Below, in pieces: positions 1 to 54,177 of a DNA stretch of 64,000 nt. This DNA comes from Eulemur rufifrons (taxonomy: Eukaryota > Chordata > Mammalia > Primates > Lemuridae). The position numbers were made by a program, and so were the translations under genes. Where the stretch lies: positions 279,712,343 through 279,776,342 of the forward strand of contig NC_090989.1 of the NCBI RefSeq assembly GCF_041146395.1. The letters run 5' to 3'. The notes beneath the pieces were generated by a model, which saw nothing but the letters and a program-made list of their open reading frames with translations, was not told where the DNA came from and did no database searches. Position 1 is the stretch's first letter. Each line of letters begins with the position of its first letter.

Positions 1-317
1 ACTACTGGCACATGCCACCAGGCCCACCCAGCCAATTTTTTTATTTTTATTTTTTCAAAGACAGGGTCTTGCCATGTTGTCTAGCCTGATCCCAAACTCC
101 TGGGCTCAAGCAATCCTCCCATCTCAGCCTTTTTAATAGTGGGGATTATAGATGTATGCCACCACAACCAGCGGATTTTTAAATTTTTTGCAGAGACAGA
201 ATCTCACTGTGTTGCCCAGACTGGTCTCAAACTCCTCACCTCAAGCTATTCTCCCACCTCAGCGTCCCAAAGTGCTAGGATTACAGGTGCAAGATACTAT
301 GCCTGGCTTCATCACAT
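1..317 (-). repeat. Alu SINE, antisense, cut by the window edge
   Basis: Antisense Alu signatures: GAGACAGAATCTCACTGTG, GTCTCAAACTCCT, and CCCAAAGTGCTAGGATTACAG. Old, diverged copy in a SPTAN1 intron. Confidence 0.85.
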
Positions 318-463
318 TTTTAAAACATTGTTTCCTCTCCCCCAAAAGAAGTTTCGTGGTGTTGAACAGATCTTTATAGGTTTAAGCCATAGTTCATGAC
401 TATCTGTTTTCATCCTTTGACTTGCTATTGTGGGTTTTAGTTATTATAGCTTTTACTTTAAAG

Positions 464-27573
<27,110 letters not shown>

Positions 27574-27750
27574 TCCTCAGCCCAGAGGTCAGCCTGCCCC
27601 TCGCTGCGTGCCCTGCTGCATGTCAACTCATCTTTGTGCTCTTAAAAAATATTCCAGACAGTGTTATTCTCCAGTGTAACCTTAAGCCTGCTTAGCTTGG
27701 GATAAGACTTAGTAGAAAATGGTGCTTCAATAAACCGCTTCTGGTCCAGT
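27574..27750 (+). terminator. SPTAN1: SPTAN1 3' UTR and poly(A) signal
   Basis: AATAAA at 27729-27734, with G/T-rich CCTGTTGCTGTGGGG about 25 bases beyond, fits a cleavage site near 27750 and a 3' UTR of about 175 nt. Confidence 0.8.
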
Positions 27751-27926
27751 CACAATCACCCTGTTGCTGTGGGGACCCAGATTCACGTCTTGACGCCAGC
27801 TGCCCTCATTCCGACTTCAGAAAACCTAAGCAGCTGGCTCATTTCCTTCTTGTTCTCCCTTCCCCCCAACTGTCTGTTTTCACATAAAAGACAAATAAAT
27901 GACTTGACTCCCCCTAAAAGCTTTTC

Positions 27927-27932
27927 TTCATT
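27927..27932 (-). terminator. DYNC2I2: Possible DYNC2I2 poly(A) signal (AATGAA variant)
   Basis: No minus-strand AATAAA or ATTAAA is seen between the DYNC2I2 stop and the SPTAN1 3' end. AATGAA, a rare variant hexamer, lies 75 bases past the stop. Tentative. Confidence 0.3.
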
Positions 27933-28006
27933 GAGCATCAGAAACACACAGCTCAGTGCAATGGAGCCTCATGCCAGCTGCCTCTGTGCCCCACCCCCCG
28001 TCACCC

Positions 28007-42876
<14,870 letters not shown>

Positions 42877-43160
42877 GGAGACGGCTCCGCCCCCTCCCCT
42901 CGCCCACGCACGCAGACGTGACCTTCGCCCCCACGCCTCCACGAGCGGAAGACTGGGAAAGTGAGGTTGACGGCGCCATTTTTGAATTGGTTAGAAAGCC
43001 TCCTCCAAGCCCGGGAGAAGAAAGATGACTGATTCTTTTCAGCCGGAGCGAGAAGCATGACTGGTTTTGGATACCCTATACCCAGAAAAGGCAAGCGTAG
43101 GGCAGCTGCGACTCCTCCTTGGCAAATAGAAGTGCGGAAGTTAGGCACTGGTGCCAGGCT

Positions 43161-43176
43161 CAAAGATGGCGCTGAG
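43161..43176 (+). promoter_or_regulatory. YY1-like motif, plus strand
   Basis: CAAAGATGGCGCTGAGG-type sequence just upstream of the DYNC2I2 CpG island, oriented away from the gene. It could serve a divergent non-coding transcript; no transcript is shown by the sequence. Confidence 0.35.
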
Positions 43177-43439
43177 GCCGTGATGGGCCAGCGAGATCTG
43201 GGGCCTGGGGGCTCCAAGCTGGCTGAGCAGCCCTGTGGTCTCAGCAGCGCCTAGAACCGCTCCGCTCGAGTTGACTGCTACTTTGAAGCCACGTGCCCTG
43301 CCTCTGATCCTCAGTTCCTACCTCAATAGAATGATGATGAAAAATATCCATACGCGATACCAAGTGTGATTAAATAATTGGGAGGCCTAACTGAGGTCTT
43401 TTACAGAAAAATGCTTACTAAATCTTAATTAAAAACACA

Positions 43440-43640
43440 AATAACTGCCAATTAATTAGTGCCTACTGTGTGTCAGGCAAAGAGACCAGAGCATTATATA
43501 TGTTTATTAAATCCTCATCCTCTGGAAGCAACTTTTATTTATACCTATGTTTCATGAGGATGTTTATGGTCAGAGATGTAACTTCCCCAAGCCACCCAGT
43601 AAGACCCCGCAGGTGGCCTGCCTGATGCCAAAGCCAGGTT
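43440..43640 (-). repeat. MIR SINE, antisense
   Basis: TTAGTGCCTACTGTGTGTCAG … AAATCCTCATCCTCTGG … AACTTCCCCAAGCCACCCAG. Confidence 0.75.
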
Positions 43641-43989
43641 CTGAGCCTCTGAACAGGAATCTCCGGTCCAGGTCCTCTGAGCCGCTTTCCTCCTATCTCA
43701 GAGATGGAAACATGCCCAGTTCCAGTCCCCTCTGCACCGCCCAGTGACAGAGTCCTCCTCATTAGAGTCCTGTTGCAGCCAAGGCCAGGAGGACTGATTA
43801 CCAACACTGGAGAAAAATCAAATGCAATAGAGATTTCTTCCTAGAAAGTAGAACTAAACAAAATTCTTCTACACTAGAAGAGAAGGGGATGGCAGTGCTT
43901 TAAAAAAAAAGAAAAAGAAAAAAAAAAAAACCCTAGAAGAATTTTCAAACATCACCAAGGATTCCAAAAATCACGCTCAAAAAGAAGCT

Positions 43990-44098
43990 CAAGGCTGGGT
44001 ACAGTGGCTCACGCCTGTAATCCCAGCACTTTGGGAGGCCAAGGCAGGAGGATCACTTGAGCCTATGAATTAGAGACCAGCCTGGACAACATACCAGC
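43990..44098 (+). repeat. Alu left arm, truncated
   Basis: AAGGCTGGGTACAGTGGCTCA … GAGACCAGCCTGGACAAC; stops abruptly with no tail. Confidence 0.85.
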
Positions 44099-44539
44099 CT
44101 TTGTCTGGAGAGTGGGTTTGTGGGTTTCTTTTACAGCCTGGAACCTCTCTGGCTGTCCTTTCCTAGCTATAGAATGAGGCAAGACCATCTACTTTATCTG
44201 ACCAAGGAAGAACATTTCAGGAAGAGAAAGGTGGTCCAAGGAAGTAAATGCCACAAATAGCTCAGTAAAGATAAGGCCAGAAAATAGATCAATCACAGAA
44301 ATTGGCATTTTGGGTAATATATGGTGGCCTTGTTGAGAATAATTTCAGTGGCATAGTGGGGACACAATCCAGCCTGCAGAAGGTCAAGGAAGGAAAGGAG
44401 AAAGCCCAGAAATTGGGGGGCACAGGAGGCAGGTGTGAGTGTAACAATTACAGATTTGCACAAATGTTGAGCCCCAGAGATATTCAGCAACACATCATTT
44501 ATTAACAGCATTATTATTATAACAGTAAAACACTGCAGT

Positions 44540-44610
44540 CAGCCTAGAAGTCCTGGCACACAACAGGTGTCCACTAAATATTTGAGAATGAATGGACGGA
44601 CAATAGGCAT
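44540..44610 (+). repeat. L2 3' tip
   Basis: AGAAGTCCTGGCACACAACAG … CCACTAAATATTTGAGAATG. Confidence 0.55.
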
Positions 44611-45164
44611 TTGAGTGCATATTGCTGACACATGGTACAGAATCTCAAGCAGCCATTAAAAATGTTGTTATATAGATGTTTAAATGTATTTGAATGTTTA
44701 AACATATTAAAGTTTTGTAAAACACAATTTACATACAAATGTGTCTTGGTTTCTTTTTCTTTTTTTTTTTTTATGCTTAAAAATGTTTTTGAACAAACTT
44801 GGAGGGATAGATCCTAAATGTCAATAGCAGTTGCCTCTGGGTAATTTAAGTTTTATTTTTCTCTGTTTGTAGTGTTTAAGTTTTTCATGGCTTTTTGTGG
44901 GGGAGGGGGGAAAGGAGTGCATGAATGAAGGAATGAACAAAGAAAAGCTTAGCTGCGCTGGAGACAGTATTATACTTTGGGTGGGTGGGACTTTGGAGAG
45001 ACATTTCAAGGGTAGGAGAGCCTTGAGCAGGCTTGAATGCCAGAAACAGGAGGGGCTGAACAGCAAGAGCAAGCGGCCCTGTGGTGTTTCCGCAGCCCTC
45101 ATTCTCACCCATTCTGATTGATTGTTCTGACAGAGGTTCAAACTCCTCCTGCCCAGCCTCATGC

Positions 45165-45450
45165 ACCTTCTTTCATCTGGGAATTTTCTCCCTGCCCTCA
45201 TGATCTTTAGGCCTCCTCTAAGTGTTACTTCTTTAGGGGACCAGATCCTGACCCCTGTCATGTCATTTGTTCTCAAGGGACTGAGTTCCTCTCCTCCAGA
45301 GTGCTCCTCATGACTGTAATTAAGCAACAAGGTATTAATGCAAGTCTTTGCCTCCATAGGTCAGCTCCACCAACACGGGGCCCACAGCTGTCTCCGGAGC
45401 CCAGCACTGTGCCAGGCAATCAATAAAGAATAACTGAATGAACATCTAAC
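45165..45450 (+). repeat. L2 LINE 3' end
   Basis: GGGAATTTTCTCCCTGCCC … GCACTGTGCCAGGCAATCAA … TAAAGAATAACTGAATGAAC. Confidence 0.6.
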
Positions 45451-45779
45451 TCTCAGTAGGACAGTTTCTGGCAGGACAGGCAGGTTAGAGCCTCTTTTAA
45501 ATTTCCACTTGGTCTTACCCTGCCTAACAGGCCATTTCCTGGAACATTTCTACCTCTACGCATTTTTGTACGAAAAGTTCAGTCAATATGCAGTCAGAGA
45601 ATGTTCAGATGCCTTCATGGTGACTCTTGGAAAAAGTCAAAGAAGAAGGTATTCCCATTTTAAAACCCTGGTAGCAATTATTTTAGGTGCATGCAGTGCT
45701 ACTTAGTAAACAAGTCAACTTTTGAACATCCTATACCATGTTTCAAGCATGAAAGAATTATAATAACACCTCCTAGTAT

Positions 45780-45970
45780 ATGGAGTTCGCACTGTGTTAA
45801 GCACTTGGCATAAATCCTCACGACGTCCTGATAGGTCAGGTGTTATTGCCACCCATGTTTCACAAATGTGGGAAGGAATGAAGGCCCAGAGGACTTTAAT
45901 GACTTGCCCAAGGTTGTGCAGAGCTGGTGAGTGGTGTAGACTGGATTAAAATCCAGGACTCCCTGATTTA
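45780..45970 (-). repeat. MIR SINE, antisense
   Basis: GTGTTAAGCACTTGGCATAAA … GACTTGCCCAAGGTTGTGCA … ATTAAAATCCAGGACTCCC. Confidence 0.85.
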
Positions 45971-45984
45971 AAAAGCCAATGCTT

Positions 45985-46143
45985 GGACTGCGCACAGTGG
46001 ATCAGGCCCAGCACTTTAGGAGGATAAGATGGGAGGATTGGTTGAGCACAAAAATTCAAGATTACAATGAGCTATGAATGCACTACTGCACTCTACCCTG
46101 GGTGACAGAGCAAGACCTTGTCTCAAAAAAAAAAAAAAAAGTC
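45985..46143 (+). repeat. Alu-related monomer
   Basis: GCGCACAGTGGATCAGGCCC … CTGGGTGACAGAGCAAGACC plus poly(A). Confidence 0.8.
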
Positions 46144-46310
46144 AACACTCCTCTCTTAAATCACTCTGTGCCTCAATTTTCTTGTTTGTAAAAGTGGGAT
46201 ACTAGGGCCTATCTCATCAGGCTGAAATAGGACTGAATAAATTAACACTTGGAGCACACACAAAGCATGGCCTAGAATGTTATTAGTACATATTACTTGT
46301 TAATTATTGA
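46144..46310 (+). repeat. MIR SINE, sense
   Basis: CTCTGTGCCTCAATTTTCTTG … AAAAGTGGGATACTAGGGCC; plain MIR layout, separated from the previous MIR by a SINE monomer. Confidence 0.75.
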
Positions 46311-46387
46311 CATAAGTATTACCACCAACACCATTGGGGGATCAGAGAGACCACACAAAGGGAGGCTGGACCTTAAAAAAAAAAATG

Positions 46388-46846
<459 letters not shown>

Positions 46847-47234
46847 CTATCCAAATAAGTGCTGTTTTCCCCTAAGTTCCCACCAATTATGTACAGGGAC
46901 TGTGATGGCATCTGCCCTCGGGAGCTTACGGACAGGGGCATGGAGCCTGCAGGGCCTCTCATGCAGTTGGGGGATCAGCAAGGGCCTCTGGGAGGAGAGG
47001 GCTTCTAGGCTGAGGTCTGAAGAAAGAGACCTCCAGGCACAGACAGGAGTGGGAAGAGAGGCAGAAGCTTCTAGAGAGAAGGAACAGCATTGCAACATCC
47101 AAGGCGACAGCGAAGCTGGTGCCTTTGGCAGGTAGAGGGAGGCAAGATCATACAGGACAATGAGTTTGGACCTGTGCCCTAGAGAACCAATGATGGGTTT
47201 TCAAGAAGTGACTTAATCCAATTTTTCTGCTTTG

Positions 47235-47350
47235 TTTTGTTTAGTTTTTGAGATAGGGTCTTGCTCTGTTTCCAGGGCTACAGTACATCAGCATCATCAT
47301 AGCTCATTGCAACCTCAGACTCCTGGGTTCAAGCAGTCCTCCTGCCTCCG
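47235..47350 (-). repeat. Alu-related arm, antisense
   Basis: TTTTTGAGATAGGGTCTTGC … CAACCTCAGACTCCTGGGTTC. Confidence 0.78.
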
Positions 47351-48670
47351 CAGTGTATGTATTTTTAAAAGATGCCTGGCTCCATAGTGAAGAAGGAATT
47401 GTGAGCAATGTAGAATCCCTTAGCCCAGAAATGCTCACTAATTCATTACCTCTAAGGTGGGCTCTGGGATTTCCCTGGTGATTCTTTTGTGCTAGGAAGT
47501 TTAAGACCTACTTAAGAGGAATTTCAGGACTATTTAAAGTAAAAGCAGTATTAGTAAAGTAAGAGCTGCTTTGAAAAGTACCATGGAGTTCTGGGCATTA
47601 CCTCAAAGTCACCCAGGCAGGCTTCCCAGCTTAGCTCTGGGATGCCTTTACCAGCTATGCATCTATTCATTCATTGAATCATTCATTTACTCATTCACTC
47701 AGCACCTAGGTGGCAGGCACTGTGCTTGGGAGCCGCTACACCACCCAGCAGCCCAGCTTTCTTGAAATTTACCACCTTAGAGTTGACATTGTACAAATAA
47801 AATAATTGCAGCATGAAAAGTGTTTGCAAGAATTATAGGGTCATTATTGCCAGGTCGTGTTCACCACTGAGGAGTTGGAGAAAGGGGTGGGAAGGCAGAG
47901 ATGATAAAAGGCCCAACCCTAGGTCTCTTAAGAGAAAAGCACGAATAACTGTTTTATTCAACAAATATTAATCAAATGCCTACTATGAGCCAAGTGCCAG
48001 AAGAAAACTAAAACGGGAAGGGTACCCGAGAAGGAAAGAGGTGCCTCTGGGAACAACCATTTTATTCAGGGCAGACTAGGAAGGCCTCTTAGAGGAGGTG
48101 ACATTTGAGAAAACAATTCAATCCCTTCAGAGCCCAAGATTCCCTCCCAGTCCCCACCCTCTCTCCACCCAAAGCCCTGCCTCCGCCTCCTCCTAGTCCT
48201 CCCCTCAGCCCACCCCCACCTGGAAAGGCCCCAGCTCTCAGGTGGACTGAAGGCAAAGGGGCCTTAATAAACTCATTAAACAGCTCTCTCAGAGCTGGAA
48301 TTGGGGAAGGAAGGGAAGGACAACCAGGTGAAACTCCATTATCTCCTGTCCCTTTCCAAGCTGGGACCTGAATGATAAATCCTCCCGAACTCACAAGCAC
48401 AGCTGCAGAATGAGCCCCAGCACTGAGCAGACATCCATCCACTCAGGAGCAAACAGGATTTTTATTAGGACCATCCTGCGTGCGACCCCCCAGGATAGAC
48501 CTGTTCATGAAGTCACTGATGGGAGTCAGGGGTCTGGCATGAGGGTTTCAAATCTTGGCTCTTTTGTGCTGTGTGACCTCATGCCCTTCCTATCCCTCTC
48601 TGTGCCACGGTTCCCTCTGCCTGGAATCTGGAATGCTTGCCTTCCAGTTCTGTGAGGCATTGGCTCCATT

Positions 48671-48860
48671 TTTTTTTTTTTTATCTTTTTAATTTATTTT
48701 AATTTTTTTTTTTTTTTTTTTCAGAGACTCACTCTGTGGCCCAGGCTGGAGTACAATGGCATCATCAAAGCTCACTGCAGCCTTGAACTCCTGGGTTCCA
48801 GGCATGCTCCTGCCTCAGTCTCCGGAGTAGCTGGGACTACAGGTGCCACCGTGTCTGACT
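48671..48860 (-). repeat. Alu-related monomer, antisense
   Basis: Long interrupted poly(T), AGAGACTCACTCTGTGGCCC … GCTGGGACTACAGGTGCCACC. Confidence 0.82.
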
Positions 48861-48916
48861 CTTTTTATTTTTTGAGTTTGAAATGGAAGATTATCTTCTT
48901 AGACCGACTGAAATCT

Positions 48917-49250
48917 TTTTTTTTTTTTTTTGAGACAGAGTCTCACTTTGTTGCCCAGGCTAAAGTGAGTGCCGTGGCGTCAGCTTAGCTCACAGCAACC
49001 TCAGACTCCTTGGCTTAAGCGATCCTCCTGCCTCAGCCTCCCGAGTAGCTGGGACTACAGGCATGCGCCACTATGCCCGGCTAATTTTTCTACATATATT
49101 TTTAGTTGTCCATATAATGTCTTTCTATTTTTAGTAGAGACGGGGTCTCGCTCTTGCTCAGGCTGGTCTCGAACTCCTGACCTTGCGCGATCCACCCGCC
49201 TCGGCCTCCCAGAGTGCTAGGATTACAGGCGTGAGCCACCGCGCCCGGCC
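48917..49250 (-). repeat. Lemur-type Alu, antisense, young
   Basis: Almost undamaged; ends GTGAGCCACCGCGCCCGGCC. Perfect 13-bp duplications CCGACTGAAATCT (48904-48916, 49251-49263). Confidence 0.95.
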
Positions 49251-49840
49251 CCGACTGAAATCTTGACTGAGAGAGGCCTTCCTCGGTACCTGCCTTTGCA
49301 CCCTGGTTGGTTCCTTCTTAGATGCTCTCGACTTGGTCTTATGCATTCACGTTTGTCTCAGGCTCTATGGTCTGTGTCTTCCCAGACCCCATGCTCTAAG
49401 ACCATTGTGTCCTGTGCCTAAGTTCACCAGGGCCCGGCCAGTGCCCACCCAGTATACGTCCTCAATAAGCGTGTGCCCGATTGAACAAATGCACATAAAG
49501 TGGGAGGATAACAATACTTACCGCACCTGGTCATTGTGAAGATTAAACAACTCTGGCACCTGAATGAGTACATTAACTAGCAGCCATAATTAAAGTGCCT
49601 GTTCTGCGCATGCTCTTTGTGTTTGGGGGCTGGTGTGACCCTACAGGTGGATAGTGGAGGTGAAGCAACAGGATGTTCATGATTCCAAGATACAGGGGTT
49701 ACAGTTCCCGTTGTACAGATTAAACAACCAACTGAGGTTCAGAAACAAGGAATGATTTGCCATGAAGCTGAGCATATAGATTTGTTTTTAGGAAGGGAAC
49801 TAAAATTTAGATACAGAGTGCCCTTTAAATCAGTTACCTC

Positions 49841-50142
49841 AGCTGGGCACGGTGGCTCACGCCTGTAATCCTAGCACTCTGGGAGGCCACAGGCGAGAGG
49901 ATCACCTGAGCTCAGGAGTTCAAGACTAGCCCGAGCAAGAGCAAGACCCCCTCTCTACTAAAAACAGAAAAATTAGCCTGGCAGCATGGCATGCACCTGT
50001 AGGCCCCGCTACTCAAGAGGCCGAGGCAGAAGAATCGCTTGAGCCCAGGAGTTGGAGGTTGCTATGAGCTAGGCTGACGCCATATCACTCAGGGCAACCG
50101 AGTGAGACTCTATCTCAAAAAAAACAAAACAAAACAAAAAAC
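49841..50142 (+). repeat. Lemur-type Alu
   Basis: AGCTGGGCACGGTGGCTCACG … with 13-bp duplications AAATCAGTTACCT (49827-49839, 50143-50155). Confidence 0.93.
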
Positions 50143-50636
50143 AAATCAGTTACCTTGTTAAGGCCATGACGTATTTATCCTGGGGTGACAGTAAAATCGA
50201 ATCTAATAACAACTCGTTCAAGAACTATGTTTTTAGCCTGATAGCCTTTAAAAATAAAAATATTCTCTGTCCCTTGATGGATTTGATTTTAGAGTCAAAA
50301 TTTATTCAGAGACAAAATAAATAAGTTGGGACCTAGCTGGGTGATATCTTTTGATTTAGAAAATGGGTTATGAACATGAGTTTTTTTCTAATTCATTTGG
50401 AAGAATAAACCCATAAGAATACCCAAAAAATTTCTTAAACCGAAGAATAATGAAAGAAGACAGGTCCCATCACATATTAAGAATTAGACAATTCTTCCCT
50501 GCAGGGCCGAAAAAAACAAAACAAAACAAAATAAGAATTGGACAAAATCAGACATAAAAGGCCCTATGTAGTATAAGTCCATTTATATGAAATATCAAGA
50601 AAAGACAAGTTTATAGAGACATAAAGCAGATTAGTG

Positions 50637-50958
50637 GGCTGGGCGTGGTAGCTCACACCTGTAATCCTAGCACTCCAGCGGGCTGAGGCAGGAGGATTGC
50701 TGGAGCTCAGGAGTCCGAGACCAGCCTGAGCAAGAGCAAGACCTTGTCTCTAATAAAAATAGAAAAATTAGCCAGGCGTCGTGGCGATGTGTGCCTATAG
50801 TCCCAGGTACTTGGGAGCTTGGGAGGCTGAGGCAGGAAGATCGCTTGAGCCCAGGCCTTTGAGGTTGCAGTGAGCTATGATGACTCTACTGTACCTGCAT
50901 TCTATCCAGGGCAACAGAGGGAGACTCTTTCTCAAAAATAAAAAATAAAAAAAAAATG
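50637..50958 (+). repeat. Alu SINE
   Basis: GGGCTGGGCGTGGTAGCTCAC … GGCAACAGAGGGAGACTC plus A-rich tail. Confidence 0.9.
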
Positions 50959-51045
50959 TAGAATTGATACTGGAATAATCATAGATATCAATCAAGTCCA
51001 GAAACAGACTTAAGTGTATATAAATATTTAGATATAGGTATATAA

Positions 51046-51323
<278 letters not shown>

Positions 51324-51364
51324 TCCAACTTATTTTTTTTAATCTTTTTTATTTTGTTTTTCTT

Positions 51365-51720
51365 TTTTTTATTCTAACATCTTTATTGACATATATTTCA
51401 TAAACTATACAATTTACTGGTTCAAAGTGTACAATTCTATGATTTTTAGTATAGTCACAGAATTATGCAAATATCACCACAGTCAATTTTAGAACACTTT
51501 CATCACCTCAAAAAGAAATCCCCTTCTATCAATTCATTCTTAATGACCCAGTTTAAACTTCTCTGATTTCTGCCAGTAGATTTATTTGTTCCATTTTCTC
51601 CAGACCTGTAGAGTTTTTTTCATACCTATTACGGTTTTTGACGTGGCCTATGATCTCAGTCAGTACACAGGCATGTCTTAATCAGCTTTGAACTTTTTAT
51701 TCCCATTATAGAAAAATTTA
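51365..51720. repeat. L1M 3'-end-like fragment
   Basis: TTTATTGACATATATTTCAT … ACAATTTACTGGTTCAAAGTG … TTTAGAACACTTTCATCACC, typical of old L1 3' UTR. Confidence 0.7.
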
Positions 51721-51754
51721 GAGACGCTGTCGCAGCCCACAAGACCTACAAGAC

Positions 51755-51932
51755 CCTTATTAGGCAGACATGGTGGCACACACCTGTAGTCCCAGCTACT
51801 CAGGAGGCTAAGGTGAAGGATCCCTTGAGCCCAGCAGTTTGAGGCTGCAGTGAGCTATGATCATGCCAGTAGCACTCCAGCCTGGTGACACAGCAAGAAA
51901 GACCCTGTCTCCAAAAAAAAAAAAAAAAGAAA
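51755..51932 (+). repeat. Alu-related monomer
   Basis: TTAGGCAGACATGGTGGCAC … CAGCCTGGTGACACAGCAAG plus poly(A). Confidence 0.82.
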
Positions 51933-51999
51933 CCACAAAACCCAAGTCCTACAAGACATGGACCTTCCACAGTCTCTGAGTCCAGCCCATTTCCCATCC

Positions 52000-52265
52000 T
52001 TTAGCCCATTCCAACTACTTGACCTCCTTGCTTTTCCTGGAAAATGTTCCTGACTTAGGGCTTTGCCCTTCCTGTCTCTGTCTAGCACATTCTTCCCCGA
52101 TGGTCACCATCCCTGATCCCTACACCCTTGAGGTCTCTGCCCAAAAGCCAGCTCATTAGGGAAACTTTACCTTATTTTGTGTATTTTTGTTCAAAGCACT
52201 GATCATCATCATTGCTGCTTACACATATTAGACATTCAATAAATATTGATTGAATGAATGAATAT
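52000..52265 (+). repeat. L2 LINE 3' end
   Basis: TTCCTGACTTAGGGCTTTGCC … GAGGTCTCTGCCCAAAAGC … ATTCAATAAATATTGATTGA then ATGAATG. Confidence 0.75.
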
Positions 52266-52601
52266 GGTTCTGTGTAGGCAAATGCACTCCTAAATATGTT
52301 AACTCCAGTATTTCTTTTGTCAGCATCATGAATTGCAGCACCAGTTCTTTTGAAAAATGTGACACATAAACAGTTATTTGGGTAAAATTAAATCCATGAA
52401 TCTCAAAGTTATTCAGCCAGAGATGGGTCCTGTTGGATTCATCCTTACATTTGTCATCACCTTTAACTGGTGCTTTCACATAAAAAGTACTTAATCAGCT
52501 TATATTGAATGAAGAAAAAATGTGTTGGATCGACTGACCAATCTTTTGGAAAAAAAGCCAAAGTATATCCCTGCATCATGTCATACTCCAAAATGAATTC
52601 A

Positions 52602-52958
52602 AAGGCCGGGCGCGGTGGCTCACGCCTGTAATCCTAGCACTCTGGGAGGCCGAGGTGGGCGGATCGTTTGAGCTCAGGAGTTCGAGACCAGCCTGAGCAA
52701 GAGCGAGACCCCATCTCTACTAAAAATAGAAAGAAATTATATGGACAGCTAAAAATATATATATAGAAAAAATTAGCCGGGCATGGTGGTGCATGCCTGT
52801 AGTCCCAGCTACTCGGGAGGCTGAGACAGGAGGATCCCTTGAGCTCAGGAGTTTGAGGTTGCTGTGAGCTAGGCAGACGCCACGGCACTCACTCTATCCT
52901 GGGCAACAAAGTGAGACTCTGTCTCAAAAAAAAAAAAAAAAAAAAAAAGAACAAAGAA
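52602..52958 (+). repeat. Lemur-type Alu, young, inside L1M
   Basis: GGCCGGGCGCGGTGGCTCACG … poly(A) of 24 or more bases. Perfect 13-bp duplications CAAAATGAATTCA (52589-52601, 52959-52971). Confidence 0.96.
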
Positions 52959-52989
52959 CAAAATGAATTCAGGTGGGTTAGAAATGGAA

Positions 52990-53312
52990 ATTTTAGGCTA
53001 GAGGCGGTGGCTCAGGCCTGTAATCTTGGCACTCTGGGAGGCCGAGGCGGGAGGTTCGCTTGAGGTCCAGAGTTTTAGACCAGCCTGAGCAAGAGTGAGA
53101 CCCTGTCTCTACTAAAAATAGAAAAATCAGCCGGGCATCATGGCACACACCTGTAGTCCCAGCTACTCAGGAGGCTGAGGCAGGAGGATCGCTTGAGCCC
53201 AGGGGTGTGAGGTTGCTGTGAGCTAGGCTGATATGTCATAGTAGCACTCTATCAGTGCAACAGAGTGAGATTCTGTCTCAAAAAAAGAAAGAAAGAAAGA
53301 AAGAAAGAAACA
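52990..53312 (+). repeat. Lemur Alu with (GAAA)n tail
   Basis: GGCTAGAGGCGGTGGCTCAGG … ATTCTGTCTCAAAAAAAGAAA; the tail has become a GAAA microsatellite at about 53286-53310. Confidence 0.9.
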
Positions 53313-54084
53313 CCAAAGAAAAAGAAATGGGAATATAAAAAAGGAAGGAAGATATACCAGCATAAGAAGAAAACGCAGTTGATTACTTACATCATCTTGG
53401 GATGGAGGAGGTCTCTCTAAGCATCACCAAAAGCAGAAACCACTAAAAAAAGATGGAGAGACTTGACTACATAGAAAAAAAATACTTTAGTGTATCCCCC
53501 TCCCAAAAATTAAAAATAACTAAAAATGCAATGAGCAGTAAATAACAACCTAGAGAAAAATATTTTGCAATATGTAAGAGAGAATGCTTGTATGCTTAAT
53601 ATATAAATTATATTTAATAATAACGAAAAGAGAAACACCCCAATAGAAAATTGAGCAAATTGACATGAATGGACAATTTACAAAAAAAATAAATACCATC
53701 AGTCAAGAAGCACATGAAAAACTGTTCAATTTCATTAGTAATACCAACTCTGAGATAAACTTTTCCACCTACCAAATATGAAGTTCAGGGAATGAGGTTA
53801 ATTTCAGTGAAATATATACAAACACTGCAGGACAGCAGCTAGACAATTTGGTAACAAGTTAAATCCCTTACTATTTTACATACTTTTTCACTCAGCAATT
53901 GTAGTTCTAAGAATGTATTCTAAGGAAATAGTCATGTATACGTGCCAAGATTTAGCTGCTGGATGTACATCACAGTGATGTTTATAATGACTAAATAATA
54001 GGAACAGCTTACATTTTCACTGTTGAAGCTTAGTTAAATAAAACAATGCATATTTACCCAACCAAAAAAATAAATGCAATAAAA

Positions 54085-54172
54085 AATGTGGTAGGGGTGC
54101 AGTAGCTCACGCTTATAATTCCAGCACTGTGGGAAGCTGAGGCAGGAGGATTGCTTCATGGGTTGGAGACTC
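54085..54172 (+). repeat. Alu left-arm fragment
   Basis: GGGGTGCAGTAGCTCACGC … GGCAGGAGGATTGCTTCATGG; 3'-truncated. Confidence 0.75.
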
Positions 54173-54177
54173 CTAGT

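Larger units (their letters stand above)
48575..49500 (+). repeat. L2 fragment split by two SINEs
   Basis: L2-like text before (CCTCTGCCTGGAATCTGGAA, to 48665) and after (GAGAGGCCTTCCTCGGTACC to TCAATAAGCGTGTGCCCG) the SINEs at 48671-48860 and 48917-49250. Confidence 0.6.
52505..54080 (+). repeat. L1M LINE, ORF2-end remnant, split by two Alus
   Basis: Pieces resemble the 3' part of L1 ORF2 and UTR: ATCCCTGCATCATGTCATAC, GAGACTTGACTACATAG, GACAATTTACAAAAAAAATA, CATGAAAAACTGTTCAATT. Broken by stops; old. Confidence 0.75.

Noticed and set aside
42877..42942. N-terminal extension of DYNC2I2 starting at 42942
   Set aside because: The codon is GTG, not ATG, and the extra residues (EAWGRRSRL…) resemble translated 5' UTR; kept only as a possibility in the start-codon finding.
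44297..45357. Possible lineage-specific gene between DYNC2I2 and SET
   Set aside because: Open frames are short, overlap L2 sequence, lack splice-consistent partners and show no recognisable family.
53281..53312. CRISPR-like or regularly spaced repeats
   Set aside because: Simple GAAA microsatellite in an Alu tail in a primate genome; no spacer structure anywhere in the window.
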